Source: Bacillota bacterium
Lineage (GTDB): Bacteria > Bacillota_A > Clostridia > Christensenellales > Aristaeellaceae
NCBI GenBank assembly: GCA_023421735.1
Contig: JAEZSP010000067.1
Coordinates: 1-51,186, forward strand
DNA length: 51,186 nucleotides
Reading direction: 5' to 3'
In this document: piece by piece, positions 42,648 through 50,972 of the stretch
Position numbering within the stretch: position 1 is the stretch's first letter
Layout of the letters: each line of letters starts with the position of its first letter
Program-made: the position numbers and the translations under genes
The notes under the pieces: generated by a model
Told to the model about the DNA's origin: nothing
Seen by the model: only the letters and a program-made list of their open reading frames with translations
Databases searched by the model: none

Positions 42648-43835
42648 TTAGTTGGAGGTGAGATCGGTCACGCCGTCGATGATGATATCGAAGGAAGGCG
42701 CGGATGCGAGTTCGGACTCGTGGAAATAACCGTCCGAAACGTAGGGCGCATACTTCGCGTAATCACCGCCCGCCGCGATCAGATCCTCGAGGGAGGAGCC
42801 GCCCACGGTGAAGGTGTCGGTCGCGAAGACCTTCAGGGTTCCTTCTTTGATGGCCGCTTCCACTTCAGCAACCTTCTCGGCGGTTCCGGGAGCGACAGCC
42901 GCTTCGTTGAGTTCGGTGATGGAGACGGCGCCGTCGACATAGCCCTGGCACCAGTCGGTCATGATGGGCTCACCGGTGATGACGCAGTTAACCGCGTAGG
43001 TGTAGTAGGGGCCCCAGCTGATGGCGGCAGAAGTGAGCGCGCAGGTGGGGGCGGTGGCGATCATGGAGACGTTGTAACCAACGATCGGCACGCCGGCTGC
43101 CTCACAGGCGGTGGCGGCGCCTGTGGTGTCCGCATGCTGTGAAATGAGCACGCAGCCATCCGCGATCAGCGCCTCGGCAGCTTCCTTCTCAAGGTCGAAG
43201 CTCGCCCAAGAATTGGTGTAGGTCACATCCATGGTGGCGCTGGGGCAAACCGAGCGCGCGCCGAGGAAGAAGGACGTGAAGCCGGAGATGACTTCCGCAT
43301 AGGGATACGCGCCGACATAGCCGATCTTGGCGGTTTCGGCGGTGATGGTGCCATCTTCGATCATTTGGTTGAGCTTCATGCCGGCGACGATGCCCGAAAC
43401 ATAGCGGGATTCGTACACGGCGGTGAAGGCGTTATGCATATTGGCAAGGCCGGACAGGGCGGCCTGATAGCCGGTGGTGTGGCAGAACTGCACATCCGGA
43501 TATTCGGTGGCTGCCATGATCATGTAAGACTCGAAGTTAAAGGAATTGCCAAAGATGATGTTGCAGCCCTGATCGGCGAGATCGACGGCCGCATCGTAGC
43601 AGGTTTCATCTTCAGGAATGTTCCACTTAATGATGATCTGATCGTCGGTCAAGCCGAGCGCTTCCTGCATTTCCTTCGCGCCCTCATAGTGCGCAGCAGT
43701 GTATCCTTCGTTTTCATCGCCCACGAAGATGAAACCGACCTTGATGTCGGACGCGGCGACGCCTTCCGCAAACGCGGACATCGACATCGTCATGATCAGG
43801 GAAAGAACCACAAGAAGACCCATGAGTTTCTTCAT
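42648..43835 (-). CDS. BMP-family substrate-binding protein (PnrA/NupN-like)
   Basis: This extracellular ligand-binding subunit of a nucleoside-type importer has 395 residues. The signal peptide (MKKLMGLLVVLSLIMTMSMS, AFA) ends in an Ala-x-Ala site without the lipobox Cys usual in Gram-positive binding proteins. The Bmp domain shows VGFIFVGDENEGY, YDAAVDLADQGCNIIFGNSF and HTTGYQAALSGLANMHNAF. The ligand is probably a nucleoside; related proteins bind riboflavin or lipid precursors. It has its own promoter (43872-43900). Confidence 0.9.
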   Translation of the reverse strand: MKKLMGLLVVLSLIMTMSMSAFAEGVAASDIKVGFIFVGDENEGYTAAHYEGAKEMQEALGLTDDQIIIKWNIPEDETCYDAAVDLADQGCNIIFGNSFNFESYMIMAATEYPDVQFCHTTGYQAALSGLANMHNAFTAVYESRYVSGIVAGMKLNQMIEDGTITAETAKIGYVGAYPYAEVISGFTSFFLGARSVCPSATMDVTYTNSWASFDLEKEAAEALIADGCVLISQHADTTGAATACEAAGVPIVGYNVSMIATAPTCALTSAAISWGPYYTYAVNCVITGEPIMTDWCQGYVDGAVSITELNEAAVAPGTAEKVAEVEAAIKEGTLKVFATDTFTVGGSSLEDLIAAGGDYAKYAPYVSDGYFHESELASAPSFDIIIDGVTDLTSN

Positions 43836-43871
43836 AGACCAGACCTCCCATGCAAAAATGAGTTCGAATGC

Positions 43872-43900
43872 ATCTTACACGATTCACGGGCGTTTGTAAA
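43872..43900 (-). promoter_or_regulatory. promoter of the BMP importer operon
   Basis: On the minus strand TTTACA (43895-43900) and TAAGAT (43872-43877) are separated by 17 bp, about 35 bp before the start. No purine riboswitch is visible upstream. Confidence 0.75.
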
Positions 43901-43966
43901 GTCATTTACCCGCTTAAATACGTTAAAAATACGAACATTCACCATTGCGCGGTCATGATTATTCGT

Positions 43967-45079
43967 TCATTGCGAAAGAGCCATTCCGATTTTCAGCGTT
44001 GTGAACAGGCGGCGCGCCGCGCCTTGGAGCAGCGTCTGCGCATCTTCAATGGCGGATTCCAGCGTGCGGGGGCCGTCGGTAATCGGCTCGATCGATGTCA
44101 TTCCCAGATCAAAAAACGCATCCGCGCCCTCGCCCAGCCCGCCTGCGACGGCGATCACAGGCACGCCGCGCGCGCTGCATCGCTTTGCGATTCCGGCGGG
44201 CACCTTTCCATAATAAACGGATTGCCCGTCGAGTCTGCCCTCCCCCGTCACCACGAGATCGACGCCTTCGAGCAGCGCATCGAAATGCACCGCGTCGAGC
44301 ACGGCCTCGATGCCGCGCTTGATCCGCCCGCCGAGGATCGCGGAAAGCGCATATCCCATGCCACCCGCCGCACCGGCACCAGGGAAATCGCCCATGTTTT
44401 CGAGTACGGCGGCATAATGCGCCATGCCGCGTTCGAGACGGGCAATCGTCATTTTGTCGGCGCCCTTCTGCGCGCCATACACGCACGTCGCGCCGATTGA
44501 ACCGAGAAGGGGATTTGTCACGTCGCAGATGACGGTGATGTCGAGTTCGGGAAGCGCGGTCAGATCGGCGGACGCGAGCTTTTCCAGGTCACCGCCGCAC
44601 CCGGCGAGCAGTTTGCCGTCCGCATCCCGGAATATGGCCCCGAGCGCGGCGAGCATGCCCATGCCGCCGTCGTTTGTGGCGCTTCCGCCGATGGCGACGC
44701 AAAAGCGCTTCGCCCCGCGCGCGCGCGCATCGGCGATCAGTTCGCCCGTGCCGCGCGATGTCGCCCGAACGGGATCGAGGGTTTTGACAAGCGTGATGCC
44801 GGACGCGCGGGCCATCTCGATGACCGCCGTTTCGCCCGCATCAATCAGTCCATAGCGCGCCAGAACAGGATCGCCGAGGGGTGCCGTCGCCGTGATATCG
44901 ACATATGTGCCGCCCGCAGCTTCCACGATGGCCTCGAGCGTGCCCTCTCCCCCATCGGCAACCGGCAGGCATGCGGTTTCACAGCCAAGTACGTTTTGCG
45001 CGGCCTGCGCGAGGATTTGACCAGCCTGCCGAGAGGTCAGGGAGCCTTTGAATGAGTCCGGAGCCAGGAGTATTTTCAC
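43967..45079 (-). CDS. garK: glycerate 2-kinase (GlxK/GarK family)
   Basis: The protein has 370 residues. It phosphorylates D-glycerate with ATP, feeding 2- or 3-phosphoglycerate into glycolysis. Motifs are MKILLAPDSFKGSLTS, LPVADGGEGTLEAIVEA, RGTGELIADA and VAIGGSATNDGGMGMLAALG, all characteristic. It starts 3 nt after the HAD phosphatase stop, so both are cotranscribed. The family is certain, while 2- versus 3-phosphoglycerate product is not resolved. Confidence 0.93.
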   Translation of the reverse strand: MKILLAPDSFKGSLTSRQAGQILAQAAQNVLGCETACLPVADGGEGTLEAIVEAAGGTYVDITATAPLGDPVLARYGLIDAGETAVIEMARASGITLVKTLDPVRATSRGTGELIADARARGAKRFCVAIGGSATNDGGMGMLAALGAIFRDADGKLLAGCGGDLEKLASADLTALPELDITVICDVTNPLLGSIGATCVYGAQKGADKMTIARLERGMAHYAAVLENMGDFPGAGAAGGMGYALSAILGGRIKRGIEAVLDAVHFDALLEGVDLVVTGEGRLDGQSVYYGKVPAGIAKRCSARGVPVIAVAGGLGEGADAFFDLGMTSIEPITDGPRTLESAIEDAQTLLQGAARRLFTTLKIGMALSQ

Positions 45080-45082
45080 AGT

Positions 45083-45862
45083 TTATACCTCCAGAAGTTG
45101 TTCAATGTCTGCGATGATGTGCGCAATGGCGTGTGCGGCGCACGAGACGGTGATCCGGTCTGCCGCCGCCTTAACCTCCGGTTCCGCGTTCTCGACCGCG
45201 TAACCAATGTCCGCCATTTGGACGAGCGTGACATCGTTTTCATAGTCGCCCACGCCGATGGTCAGTCGGACGGTTGGGTCATGCGCCTTGAGATACGCGA
45301 GGCATGCGCCTTTGCCGCTGCCGGACGCATGCAGCTCGACGCCGTTTTTGTAACTGCGGTTGACCGCGAACACGCCCGCATGATGCGCCGACAAATAGTC
45401 GCGCAAAAAAAGCGTATCCTCGGCACTCTGATGGAAAAGTACCTTGAACCAGGGCTTTTCGATCCCGGAGAAAACGTCCGACGGGAGCTTGCCCACGGCC
45501 TTATTCCATTCGATGCCCTGTCCGAAGGAATCGCAAAGGTACATCAATTCCGTCTGCGGAATGCGGGCGAGCGCGTCGAGAATGCAGAGCGTCTCTTCGG
45601 GCATGGGAAAGATTGTTTTTTTATCATACGTATCCGGATCGCAAATCATGGTGCCGTTTGCGGCGATGATGGGCGCATTGGCGTGAAATTGGGTGAACCG
45701 CGCAAAAAATTCGGGGGAGCGTCCGCTTGCAAATGTGAAGCGTCCCCCATTTTCCTGGAAATACCGGACGGCCTCGCTGTTTTCCCGGGAAACGGTAGGT
45801 CCGGGCATTGCAAATGTACCGTCGAAATCCGTGCAGAGAAGTATTCCATCGAATGTACTCAT
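45083..45862 (-). CDS. Cof-type HAD phosphatase
   Basis: The protein has 259 residues. Motif I is LCTDFDGTFAMPG, motif II FASGRSPEF, and the Cof-type C-terminus has IGVGDYENDVTLVQMADIGYAV with conserved Asp residues. It probably dephosphorylates a sugar phosphate. CGGAGG lies 6 nt before the ATG. It leads the operon with glycerate kinase. Confidence 0.9.
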   Translation of the reverse strand: MSTFDGILLCTDFDGTFAMPGPTVSRENSEAVRYFQENGGRFTFASGRSPEFFARFTQFHANAPIIAANGTMICDPDTYDKKTIFPMPEETLCILDALARIPQTELMYLCDSFGQGIEWNKAVGKLPSDVFSGIEKPWFKVLFHQSAEDTLFLRDYLSAHHAGVFAVNRSYKNGVELHASGSGKGACLAYLKAHDPTVRLTIGVGDYENDVTLVQMADIGYAVENAEPEVKAAADRITVSCAAHAIAHIIADIEQLLEV

Positions 45863-45880
45863 TTATGCCTCCGTACTGTG

Positions 45881-45909
45881 ATGATAGCGCCGCGATGCGT
45901 GCATGTCAA
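45881..45909 (-). promoter_or_regulatory. promoter of the HAD/glycerate kinase operon
   Basis: On the minus strand TTGACA (45904-45909) and TATCAT (45881-45886) are separated by 17 bp. Confidence 0.8.
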
Positions 45910-45932
45910 CGGGACAAATGGTAATAATTGCG

Positions 45933-45961
45933 TTGACTTCACAAATGCGGAATGATATACT
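45933..45961 (+). promoter_or_regulatory. promoter of the SDR/FAD oxidoreductase operon
   Basis: TTGACT (45933-45938) and TATACT (45956-45961) are separated by 17 bp. It is divergent from the HAD promoter, with 23 bp between the two -35 boxes. Confidence 0.85.
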
Positions 45962-45994
45962 TTCTACATTAAATATAAAAGAAGGTACCTATTG

Positions 45995-46759
45995 ATGAAA
46001 CGCGACCTGTTTTCGTTGCGTGGTAAAGTTGCCATTGTGACGGGTGGTTATCAGGGAATTGGCAAAATCGTCGCAGCTTCGCTCGCCGATGCGGGCGCCG
46101 ACATCGCCCTATTCGATCTCAAAGACGCATCCGAAGTGGCTGCAGACATCGTGCGCAAATACGGCGTCTGGTCAAAGGCGTACGTGTGCGATGTGACCAA
46201 TCCGGACACCGTGCGCGAATCCATTGCGACCGCAGCACGGGATTTCGGCGGGCTTGATCTCCTATTTAACAACGCAGGCATTTGCATTCATAAGGACGCG
46301 CTCGACGTTTCGCATGAGGAGTGGCTTAAAGTCGTCAACGTGAATTTGAACGGCGTTTTTTATGTGGCGCGCGAATTTGCCTGCTACCTTGTCGCGAACG
46401 AACGCACCGGAAACATTGTGAATACAGCATCGATGTCCGGCAGCATCGTGAACGTGCCGCAGGGCCAGGCATCCTACAACGCATCGAAGGCGGCCGTAAA
46501 GCATCTGACCAAATCGTTTGCCATCGAATGGGTGGATAAGGGAATCCGCGTGAATTGCATCAGCCCCGGATATATTCACACGGAAATGACGGACAGCATC
46601 AGACAGGATTGGCAGGATATGTGGGTCAAATCCATTCCATTTAAACGGATGGGAACGCCCGAAGAACTGTCAGGCGCCGTCATTTATCTGCTTTCCGATG
46701 CATCGAGCTACACGACGGGACACGACCTTGTGATCGACGGCGGCTATACGGCGGTGTGA
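45995..46759 (+). CDS. short-chain dehydrogenase/reductase (SDR)
   Basis: This NAD(P)-dependent classical SDR has 254 residues from the ATG at 45995. Motifs are VTGGYQGIGK (TGxxxGIG), NNAGICI, the catalytic Ser and YNASK (YxxxK) with SMSG, and CISPGYIHTEM. It belongs with sugar-alcohol or sugar dehydrogenases such as glucose 1-dehydrogenase-like enzymes. The stop is 1 nt before the FAD oxidoreductase gene. Confidence 0.92.
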   Translation: MKRDLFSLRGKVAIVTGGYQGIGKIVAASLADAGADIALFDLKDASEVAADIVRKYGVWSKAYVCDVTNPDTVRESIATAARDFGGLDLLFNNAGICIHKDALDVSHEEWLKVVNVNLNGVFYVAREFACYLVANERTGNIVNTASMSGSIVNVPQGQASYNASKAAVKHLTKSFAIEWVDKGIRVNCISPGYIHTEMTDSIRQDWQDMWVKSIPFKRMGTPEELSGAVIYLLSDASSYTTGHDLVIDGGYTAV

Positions 46760-46760
46760 C

Positions 46761-47966
46761 ATGGAACGGATCACACTTTCTGAGCAGATTCCGGTTTCGG
46801 GCGCATACGACGTGATCGTCGCAGGCGGCGGCGTCGGGGGCGCGGCTGCTGCCATTGCCGCGCGGCGTGCGGGCAAGTCGGTTTTGTTGCTGGAAAAAGG
46901 CGTGACGCTCGGCGGACTTGCGACGACGGGACTCATCCATTTTTTTGAACCCATGGACGACGGACGCGGACACAGGCTCATTGGCGGTCTGTGCGCGACG
47001 TTTCTGGAACGCGCGACGCGACGCGGATATGACACCATTGCACCTGAGTGGAAAAACGCTGAGCCGGGGAAACCGATCACGCGGCGCTATGAAAGCAGGT
47101 ATTCGCACGCGATCTTTGCACTGGAATTAACGGAAATGCTTGCGGCAGAGGGCGTGGAAATTCTCTTTGATACGGTTGTTTCGCAACCCATCATGGAAAA
47201 AGGACGCTGTCTGGGGCTGGTAACGGACGGAAAATCCGGGCGGGAATTCTATCGCGCGCGCATGGTCGTAGACGCGACGGGCGATGCGGACGTGCTTTTC
47301 CGCGCGGGCGTTCCGACTGTACAGGGGACAAATTATTTCACTTACATCGGCTTTGCCATCGACATTGAGCGCTGCAAGAAGGCAGCGGCTTCCGGGCGAA
47401 TTGAAGATGCGATCTATTACGTCCACGGGGGAAATGCAAACCTGTACGGCGGAAATCATCCGGAAGGCATGCGGCTATACCATGGAACGACAAACCGGGA
47501 TGTGTCTGAATATCTCATATTGAATCAGCGAAAGCTCCTCGCAGCCATTGCGGATGAGGATCGCCATGCGCGCGACATCGTGACGTTGCCGGGCATGGCG
47601 CAGCTTCGCACCACGCGGCGCATTGATGGGGATCGGACCCTTTTACCCGAAGAAAGCTGGCGCCATTTTTCGGACTCCATTGGTGCGATTGGGTCATTTG
47701 ACGAGGCACAGATCGTCTATGAGATACCCTACGGTTGTCTCGTGCGCACAGGATTTGAAAACCTGATCACATGCGGCCGCAGCGCCGCAGGCGAAGGACA
47801 CGCTTGGGACGTGTTGCGCGTGATTCCTCCCGCGATTCTGACCGGACAGGCAGCGGGTTGTGCGGCCGCGCAGGCGATTGACGCACATTCCCCCATTCAC
47901 GGGATCGACATTGCGCGCCTGCAGGGCGCGCTCGCACAGGCCGGCGTGCGCATCCACTTCGACTGA
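46761..47966 (+). CDS. FAD-dependent oxidoreductase
   Basis: The protein has 401 residues. The N-terminal dinucleotide fold is YDVIVAGGGVGGAAAAIAAR with LLLEKGVTLGGLATTG, typical of the FAD_oxidored (PF12831) family; the C-terminal region has GFENLITCGRSAAGEGHAWD. No iron-sulfur motif is present. The substrate is unknown. Coupling to an SDR suggests oxidation of a hydroxy acid or sugar, which is inference. Confidence 0.88.
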   Translation: MERITLSEQIPVSGAYDVIVAGGGVGGAAAAIAARRAGKSVLLLEKGVTLGGLATTGLIHFFEPMDDGRGHRLIGGLCATFLERATRRGYDTIAPEWKNAEPGKPITRRYESRYSHAIFALELTEMLAAEGVEILFDTVVSQPIMEKGRCLGLVTDGKSGREFYRARMVVDATGDADVLFRAGVPTVQGTNYFTYIGFAIDIERCKKAAASGRIEDAIYYVHGGNANLYGGNHPEGMRLYHGTTNRDVSEYLILNQRKLLAAIADEDRHARDIVTLPGMAQLRTTRRIDGDRTLLPEESWRHFSDSIGAIGSFDEAQIVYEIPYGCLVRTGFENLITCGRSAAGEGHAWDVLRVIPPAILTGQAAGCAAAQAIDAHSPIHGIDIARLQGALAQAGVRIHFD

Positions 47967-48009
47967 TTTCTCCGCAAAAAAAGGGCAGGCAAAATCACGC
48001 AATTTGTTG

Positions 48010-48038
48010 TTGACAAATGATACACGGCGTTATATAAT
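48010..48038 (+). promoter_or_regulatory. tRNA-Val promoter
   Basis: A consensus TTGACA (48010-48015) and TATAAT (48033-48038) are separated by 17 bp, 14 bp before the tRNA. Confidence 0.9.
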
Positions 48039-48052
48039 GGTACACGTCGCGC

Positions 48053-48129
48053 GGGGATATAGCTCAGTTGGTTAGAGCGTTACGTTGACATCGTAAAGGT
48101 CATAGGTTCGAGCCCTACTATCCCCACCA
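48053..48129 (+). tRNA. tRNA-Val (anticodon GAC)
   Basis: A full cloverleaf can be folded: acceptor GGGGATA/TATCCCC, D-arm GCTC...GAGC, anticodon stem TTACG/CGTAA with loop TTGACAT (anticodon GAC), T-loop TTCGAGC. The first T-stem pair is an A-C mismatch. The CCA end is encoded (48127-48129). Confidence 0.97.
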
Positions 48130-48158
48130 TGAAAACCGACATTAGTTGGTATAAAGAT

Positions 48159-48187
48159 GCTCACCCATTGCGGTGGGCGTTTTTATT
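48159..48187 (+). terminator. tRNA-Val terminator
   Basis: The stem GCTCACC/GGTGGGC (48159-48165 with 48172-48178) is followed by GTTTTTATTT. Confidence 0.8.
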
Positions 48188-48471
48188 TGCCTGCAAAATG
48201 CAGGCGGATATGGCCGCTTTCGGGGATGATATGCAGGAGTACACGATCCGGCCCACAGAGCTGTTTTCTGCCAGCATTGGGCGACAAATTTGTGGGCGCG
48301 ACCATGCACACCCGGCCGCCGCCGTCCGGATTTTGCCGAAGGGTGTGCAAAGGGTGTGCATAAGTACACGATCTCCGGGAAGGCGAATTATTTCGATGTG
48401 ATGGCCAGCCTGCTTGCATAATAGCAGGCGAGATACAACAAGCTGCTGGTCCTAGGGACACAAAGAAAAGG
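48188..48471. other. intergenic stretch, possible gene relic
   Basis: A hairpin lies at 48189-48205. No complete gene is seen. The plus frame from 48362 (KYTISGKANYFDVMASLLA, two stops, then QARYNKLLVLGT) looks protein-like, as if a decayed coding fragment remained. AGTACACGATC occurs twice (48239, 48363). Confidence 0.4.
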
Positions 48472-48900
48472 CTATTTTCTCCCCTGCAACGACCTCAGCG
48501 TTTTATTGATCTCGCTGGCCTCCTTGCTGTCCAGTTGCCAACTCACCAAATTGACCGCAAGATAAACAGCAAAAACCGCAAGGGTAAAATAGGTTGTATC
48601 GTTAACGCCATGGAGAATCCCCGCCCAATGTCCAAACACGACCAGCATCGTTTCCAGCAGCGCGAAGTGAACGATCTTGCGAATCAACGCCTGACGGAAG
48701 GGCAGCTCCTTGCGAGAGTATGTGGCGATGGAGGGCACAAGGCTCACCAAGCCAAAAATGAGAGGCGAAAAATATCCTTCGTAGCCGATCTTTGCCGTCG
48801 GGTCAAGGCTCAGGCCCAGGACGCCGATGGCCGCCGTCACGCAGGTCGTGATGATGAAGTACTCCATCAGGCATCGTTTCATAAAGGCTTTCAGGCTCAT
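48472..48900 (-). CDS. DUF3021 membrane protein
   Basis: The gene encodes 142 residues with four hydrophobic segments (ITTCVTAAIGVLGLSL, PLIFGLVSLVPSIATYS, and two later). The pattern fits DUF3021, membrane partners of LytTR regulators. It overlaps the LytTR gene by 4 nt (ATGA). In streptococcal HdrRM and BrsRM pairs the membrane protein inhibits the regulator. Confidence 0.85.
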   Translation of the reverse strand: MSLKAFMKRCLMEYFIITTCVTAAIGVLGLSLDPTAKIGYEGYFSPLIFGLVSLVPSIATYSRKELPFRQALIRKIVHFALLETMLVVFGHWAGILHGVNDTTYFTLAVFAVYLAVNLVSWQLDSKEASEINKTLRSLQGRK

Positions 48901-49343
48901 GCTTCTTCACCCAGCAATCTTTTTTTCAGTTCCGGCACGTACTGCCGGGAAATGATGACTTCCTCTCCGTTGAACATGGTCGCTGAGAACCGGCCGTTCA
49001 ATATGGGGCGAACATGGTCCACCTTCATCAGGTTGATCACAAAGGATTTTGAACACCGGAAAAACTTCCGGTCCTCGTGTGCCGCTTCAAACTCATACAA
49101 TTTGCACTTGAGTTCATAGGTCTTTTTTGCGGTATAGGCGAACACCTTGTTGTCCACCGCTTCCACATAGAGTATATCCTGCAAAGCAATCTGGCTCGCG
49201 CGTTCCTCGATGTAGCCGGCCAGAGTCGCTCCGGTGGATTTCACGAAGCGAACAATGCTTTTGACATCATCGTTCACCTCGTAACAATGGACAATGACCT
49301 GCTCGTCCATGTCTCTGCCGATCCTCTTGACCGCAACCTTCAA
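48897..49343 (-). CDS. LytTR-domain DNA-binding regulator
   Basis: The gene encodes 148 residues from a TTG at 49343, which has GAAGGTGG upstream (MKVAVKRIGRDMDEQV). The C-terminal LytTR domain (about 50-148) shows ILYVEAVDNKVFAYTAKKTYE, FFRCSKSFVINLMKVDHVRP and VIISRQYVPELKKRL. There is no receiver domain. It is coupled to DUF3021, as in LytTR regulatory systems. Confidence 0.88.
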   Translation of the reverse strand: MKVAVKRIGRDMDEQVIVHCYEVNDDVKSIVRFVKSTGATLAGYIEERASQIALQDILYVEAVDNKVFAYTAKKTYELKCKLYEFEAAHEDRKFFRCSKSFVINLMKVDHVRPILNGRFSATMFNGEEVIISRQYVPELKKRLLGEEA

Positions 49344-49421
49344 AATGCCACCTTCTATACCTGCCGCGACCAATGGCGCCCGACTCCATGCAGCGGAGAA
49401 ACGGCCTGGGTGGCGGCAAAT

Positions 49422-49450
49422 GTGTGATATGGATCATCAATCCATCACAC
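49422..49450 (-). other. inverted repeat in the LytTR leader
   Basis: GTGTGA-TA-TGGA pairs with TCCA-TCACAC (49422-49433 with 49441-49450) across a 7-nt loop, immediately downstream of the promoter. Confidence 0.4.
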
Positions 49451-49451
49451 T

Positions 49452-49499
49452 ATTATAGCGTATTCGGGTAACATCATCCAGCACAATTGCGGTCACAAT
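49452..49499 (-). promoter_or_regulatory. LytTR promoter with direct repeats
   Basis: On the minus strand TATAAT (49452-49457) lacks a good -35 box. Two ATTGTG copies (49482-49487 and 49494-49499), 12 bp apart, sit just upstream of where -35 would be. This arrangement suits an activator, possibly LytTR itself. Confidence 0.45.
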
Positions 49500-49605
49500 G
49501 AAATTCTCGAGGGGAGGAAAGCGCATGGGACGGCGCTTATGGATAAAGCCCATCCCTTGCCCCCTCATCATATCGTGCTCCTTCCTCAAAAGTCTGATGC
49601 TGGCG

Positions 49606-50910
49606 TCAGTATTCCGGCTGCAAGTGCAGGTCTGCGGTGCCTTTCAGCGCATGGTTGAAAAACTCCAGCACAATCTGATTCATTGTCTCAATGCAGTACC
49701 GGCTGTTCACCGAGCCGGTGCCGAGTATGCGCGCCAGCGCCGGGGAAAAGAGCGGAAGGTCGGTAAAGTTCAGATGGCCTGAACCGCGAATCACCACATC
49801 ATACGCTTCCACGGCATGAGCGCTGGCGGACAGGTTGTCATAGGACAAACCAACCTGATGTGCGTCGTTGTAATGGTCCTCGTTGTACAGATTCAGAAGG
49901 GGAACCGGGTATGGCTCCTCGGTCAGGACAGCGCTTCCGTTCTCAAACGCGACCTCCTCGCCGAACATGGTTCCGTCGATTACGGCCACAGCATCCACAT
50001 CTTGGCGTTCCCTGCCCAGCTGCGCTGCCGTTGCGCCGCCGAGTGAATGGCCAAACAGTCCGATTTTGTCCGGATCGATCCGGGAGGAGATGACCTCCGG
50101 CATCTTCCCGCTCTCATTGTGCAGGATCTCATCCAAGACGAAATTCATGTCGGCGGTGCGCAGGGCCAGCCATTCGTGGGTTTTGTCGTAGGCCGTCTTT
50201 TCATCATACACGCCGTTTGTGATATTGACCGCATCATTGAGAAAATTCATATCGACCAGCGTACTGCTTCCGTCCGTATGCTGAGCAAAAAAGGAATGAT
50301 AGCTGTGATCGATGCTGCAAACGACATACCCGTTGCTGGCAAGGTCTTCGAACGTCGAAAGATTGCTGCCGCGATAGCCAAACGCCCCATGCGAAAATAC
50401 AACCAGCGGGAATGATTCTGTGTCTCCCACATCGGACGGATACCAGAACTGCACAGTCAATTTTCTGTTCTCCCCCTTCTGGGAAAAGGGATCGATGCGA
50501 GACGCATCCACAAAGGTTACGCTTTGGGTATCAACAGCCAAGGCGCCGGTTGAGGCAACTTCCCGAAACTGCGGGAATAGGACGCCAGGCAGGATGCAGA
50601 ACGTCACGAGAACGCATCCACTGATGCAGGAGAGCACGGCCGCAAACCCTTTGAACTTCTTTTCCGTTTTTGGTTGCTTGATAAAGTATAGGACACTAAA
50701 AACGGCCAGGACAACGAGCAGGAGAAACAGTCCCATCCAGCGGAACCCCCACCAGTACACTCCCAAAAGCAGGAGCAGGAAAAACGTCGCAAAAGAAGCA
50801 ACCCGAGTGATGTGCATTGCCCTGGTGTGCCAGCGCTTCGTAGCCATACGGAAAACCAGGAAGGCAACCTGTACACCAAGTGCAATGAGTAAAGTAATGA
50901 TTCCAAGCAT
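49606..50910 (-). CDS. membrane-anchored PAF-acetylhydrolase-like alpha/beta hydrolase
   Basis: The gene encodes 434 residues. Four hydrophobic segments occupy about the first 130 residues, followed by an extracellular alpha/beta hydrolase. The nucleophile elbow is GHSLGG with S289, an oxyanion-type motif is FSHGAFGYRG, and GSGHLNFTD probably supplies the catalytic His. The pattern matches the PAF-acetylhydrolase isoform II family (lipases/esterases). AAAGGGAG precedes the ATG at 50910. It may be regulated by the LytTR pair downstream. Confidence 0.85.
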   Translation of the reverse strand: MLGIITLLIALGVQVAFLVFRMATKRWHTRAMHITRVASFATFFLLLLLGVYWWGFRWMGLFLLLVVLAVFSVLYFIKQPKTEKKFKGFAAVLSCISGCVLVTFCILPGVLFPQFREVASTGALAVDTQSVTFVDASRIDPFSQKGENRKLTVQFWYPSDVGDTESFPLVVFSHGAFGYRGSNLSTFEDLASNGYVVCSIDHSYHSFFAQHTDGSSTLVDMNFLNDAVNITNGVYDEKTAYDKTHEWLALRTADMNFVLDEILHNESGKMPEVISSRIDPDKIGLFGHSLGGATAAQLGRERQDVDAVAVIDGTMFGEEVAFENGSAVLTEEPYPVPLLNLYNEDHYNDAHQVGLSYDNLSASAHAVEAYDVVIRGSGHLNFTDLPLFSPALARILGTGSVNSRYCIETMNQIVLEFFNHALKGTADLHLQPEY

Positions 50911-50943
50911 AAATGATACTCCCTTTCATCTGTCATCGGGAGC

Positions 50944-50972
50944 AGTATAGATCATTTACTTGGGCCGCTCAA
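50944..50972 (-). promoter_or_regulatory. promoter of the hydrolase gene
   Basis: On the minus strand TTGAGC (50967-50972) and TATACT (50944-50949) are separated by 17 bp. Confidence 0.7.

Noticed and set aside
43836..43966. Purine riboswitch before the BMP gene
   Set aside because: The predicted leader is about 30 nt and lacks the conserved three-way junction sequences.
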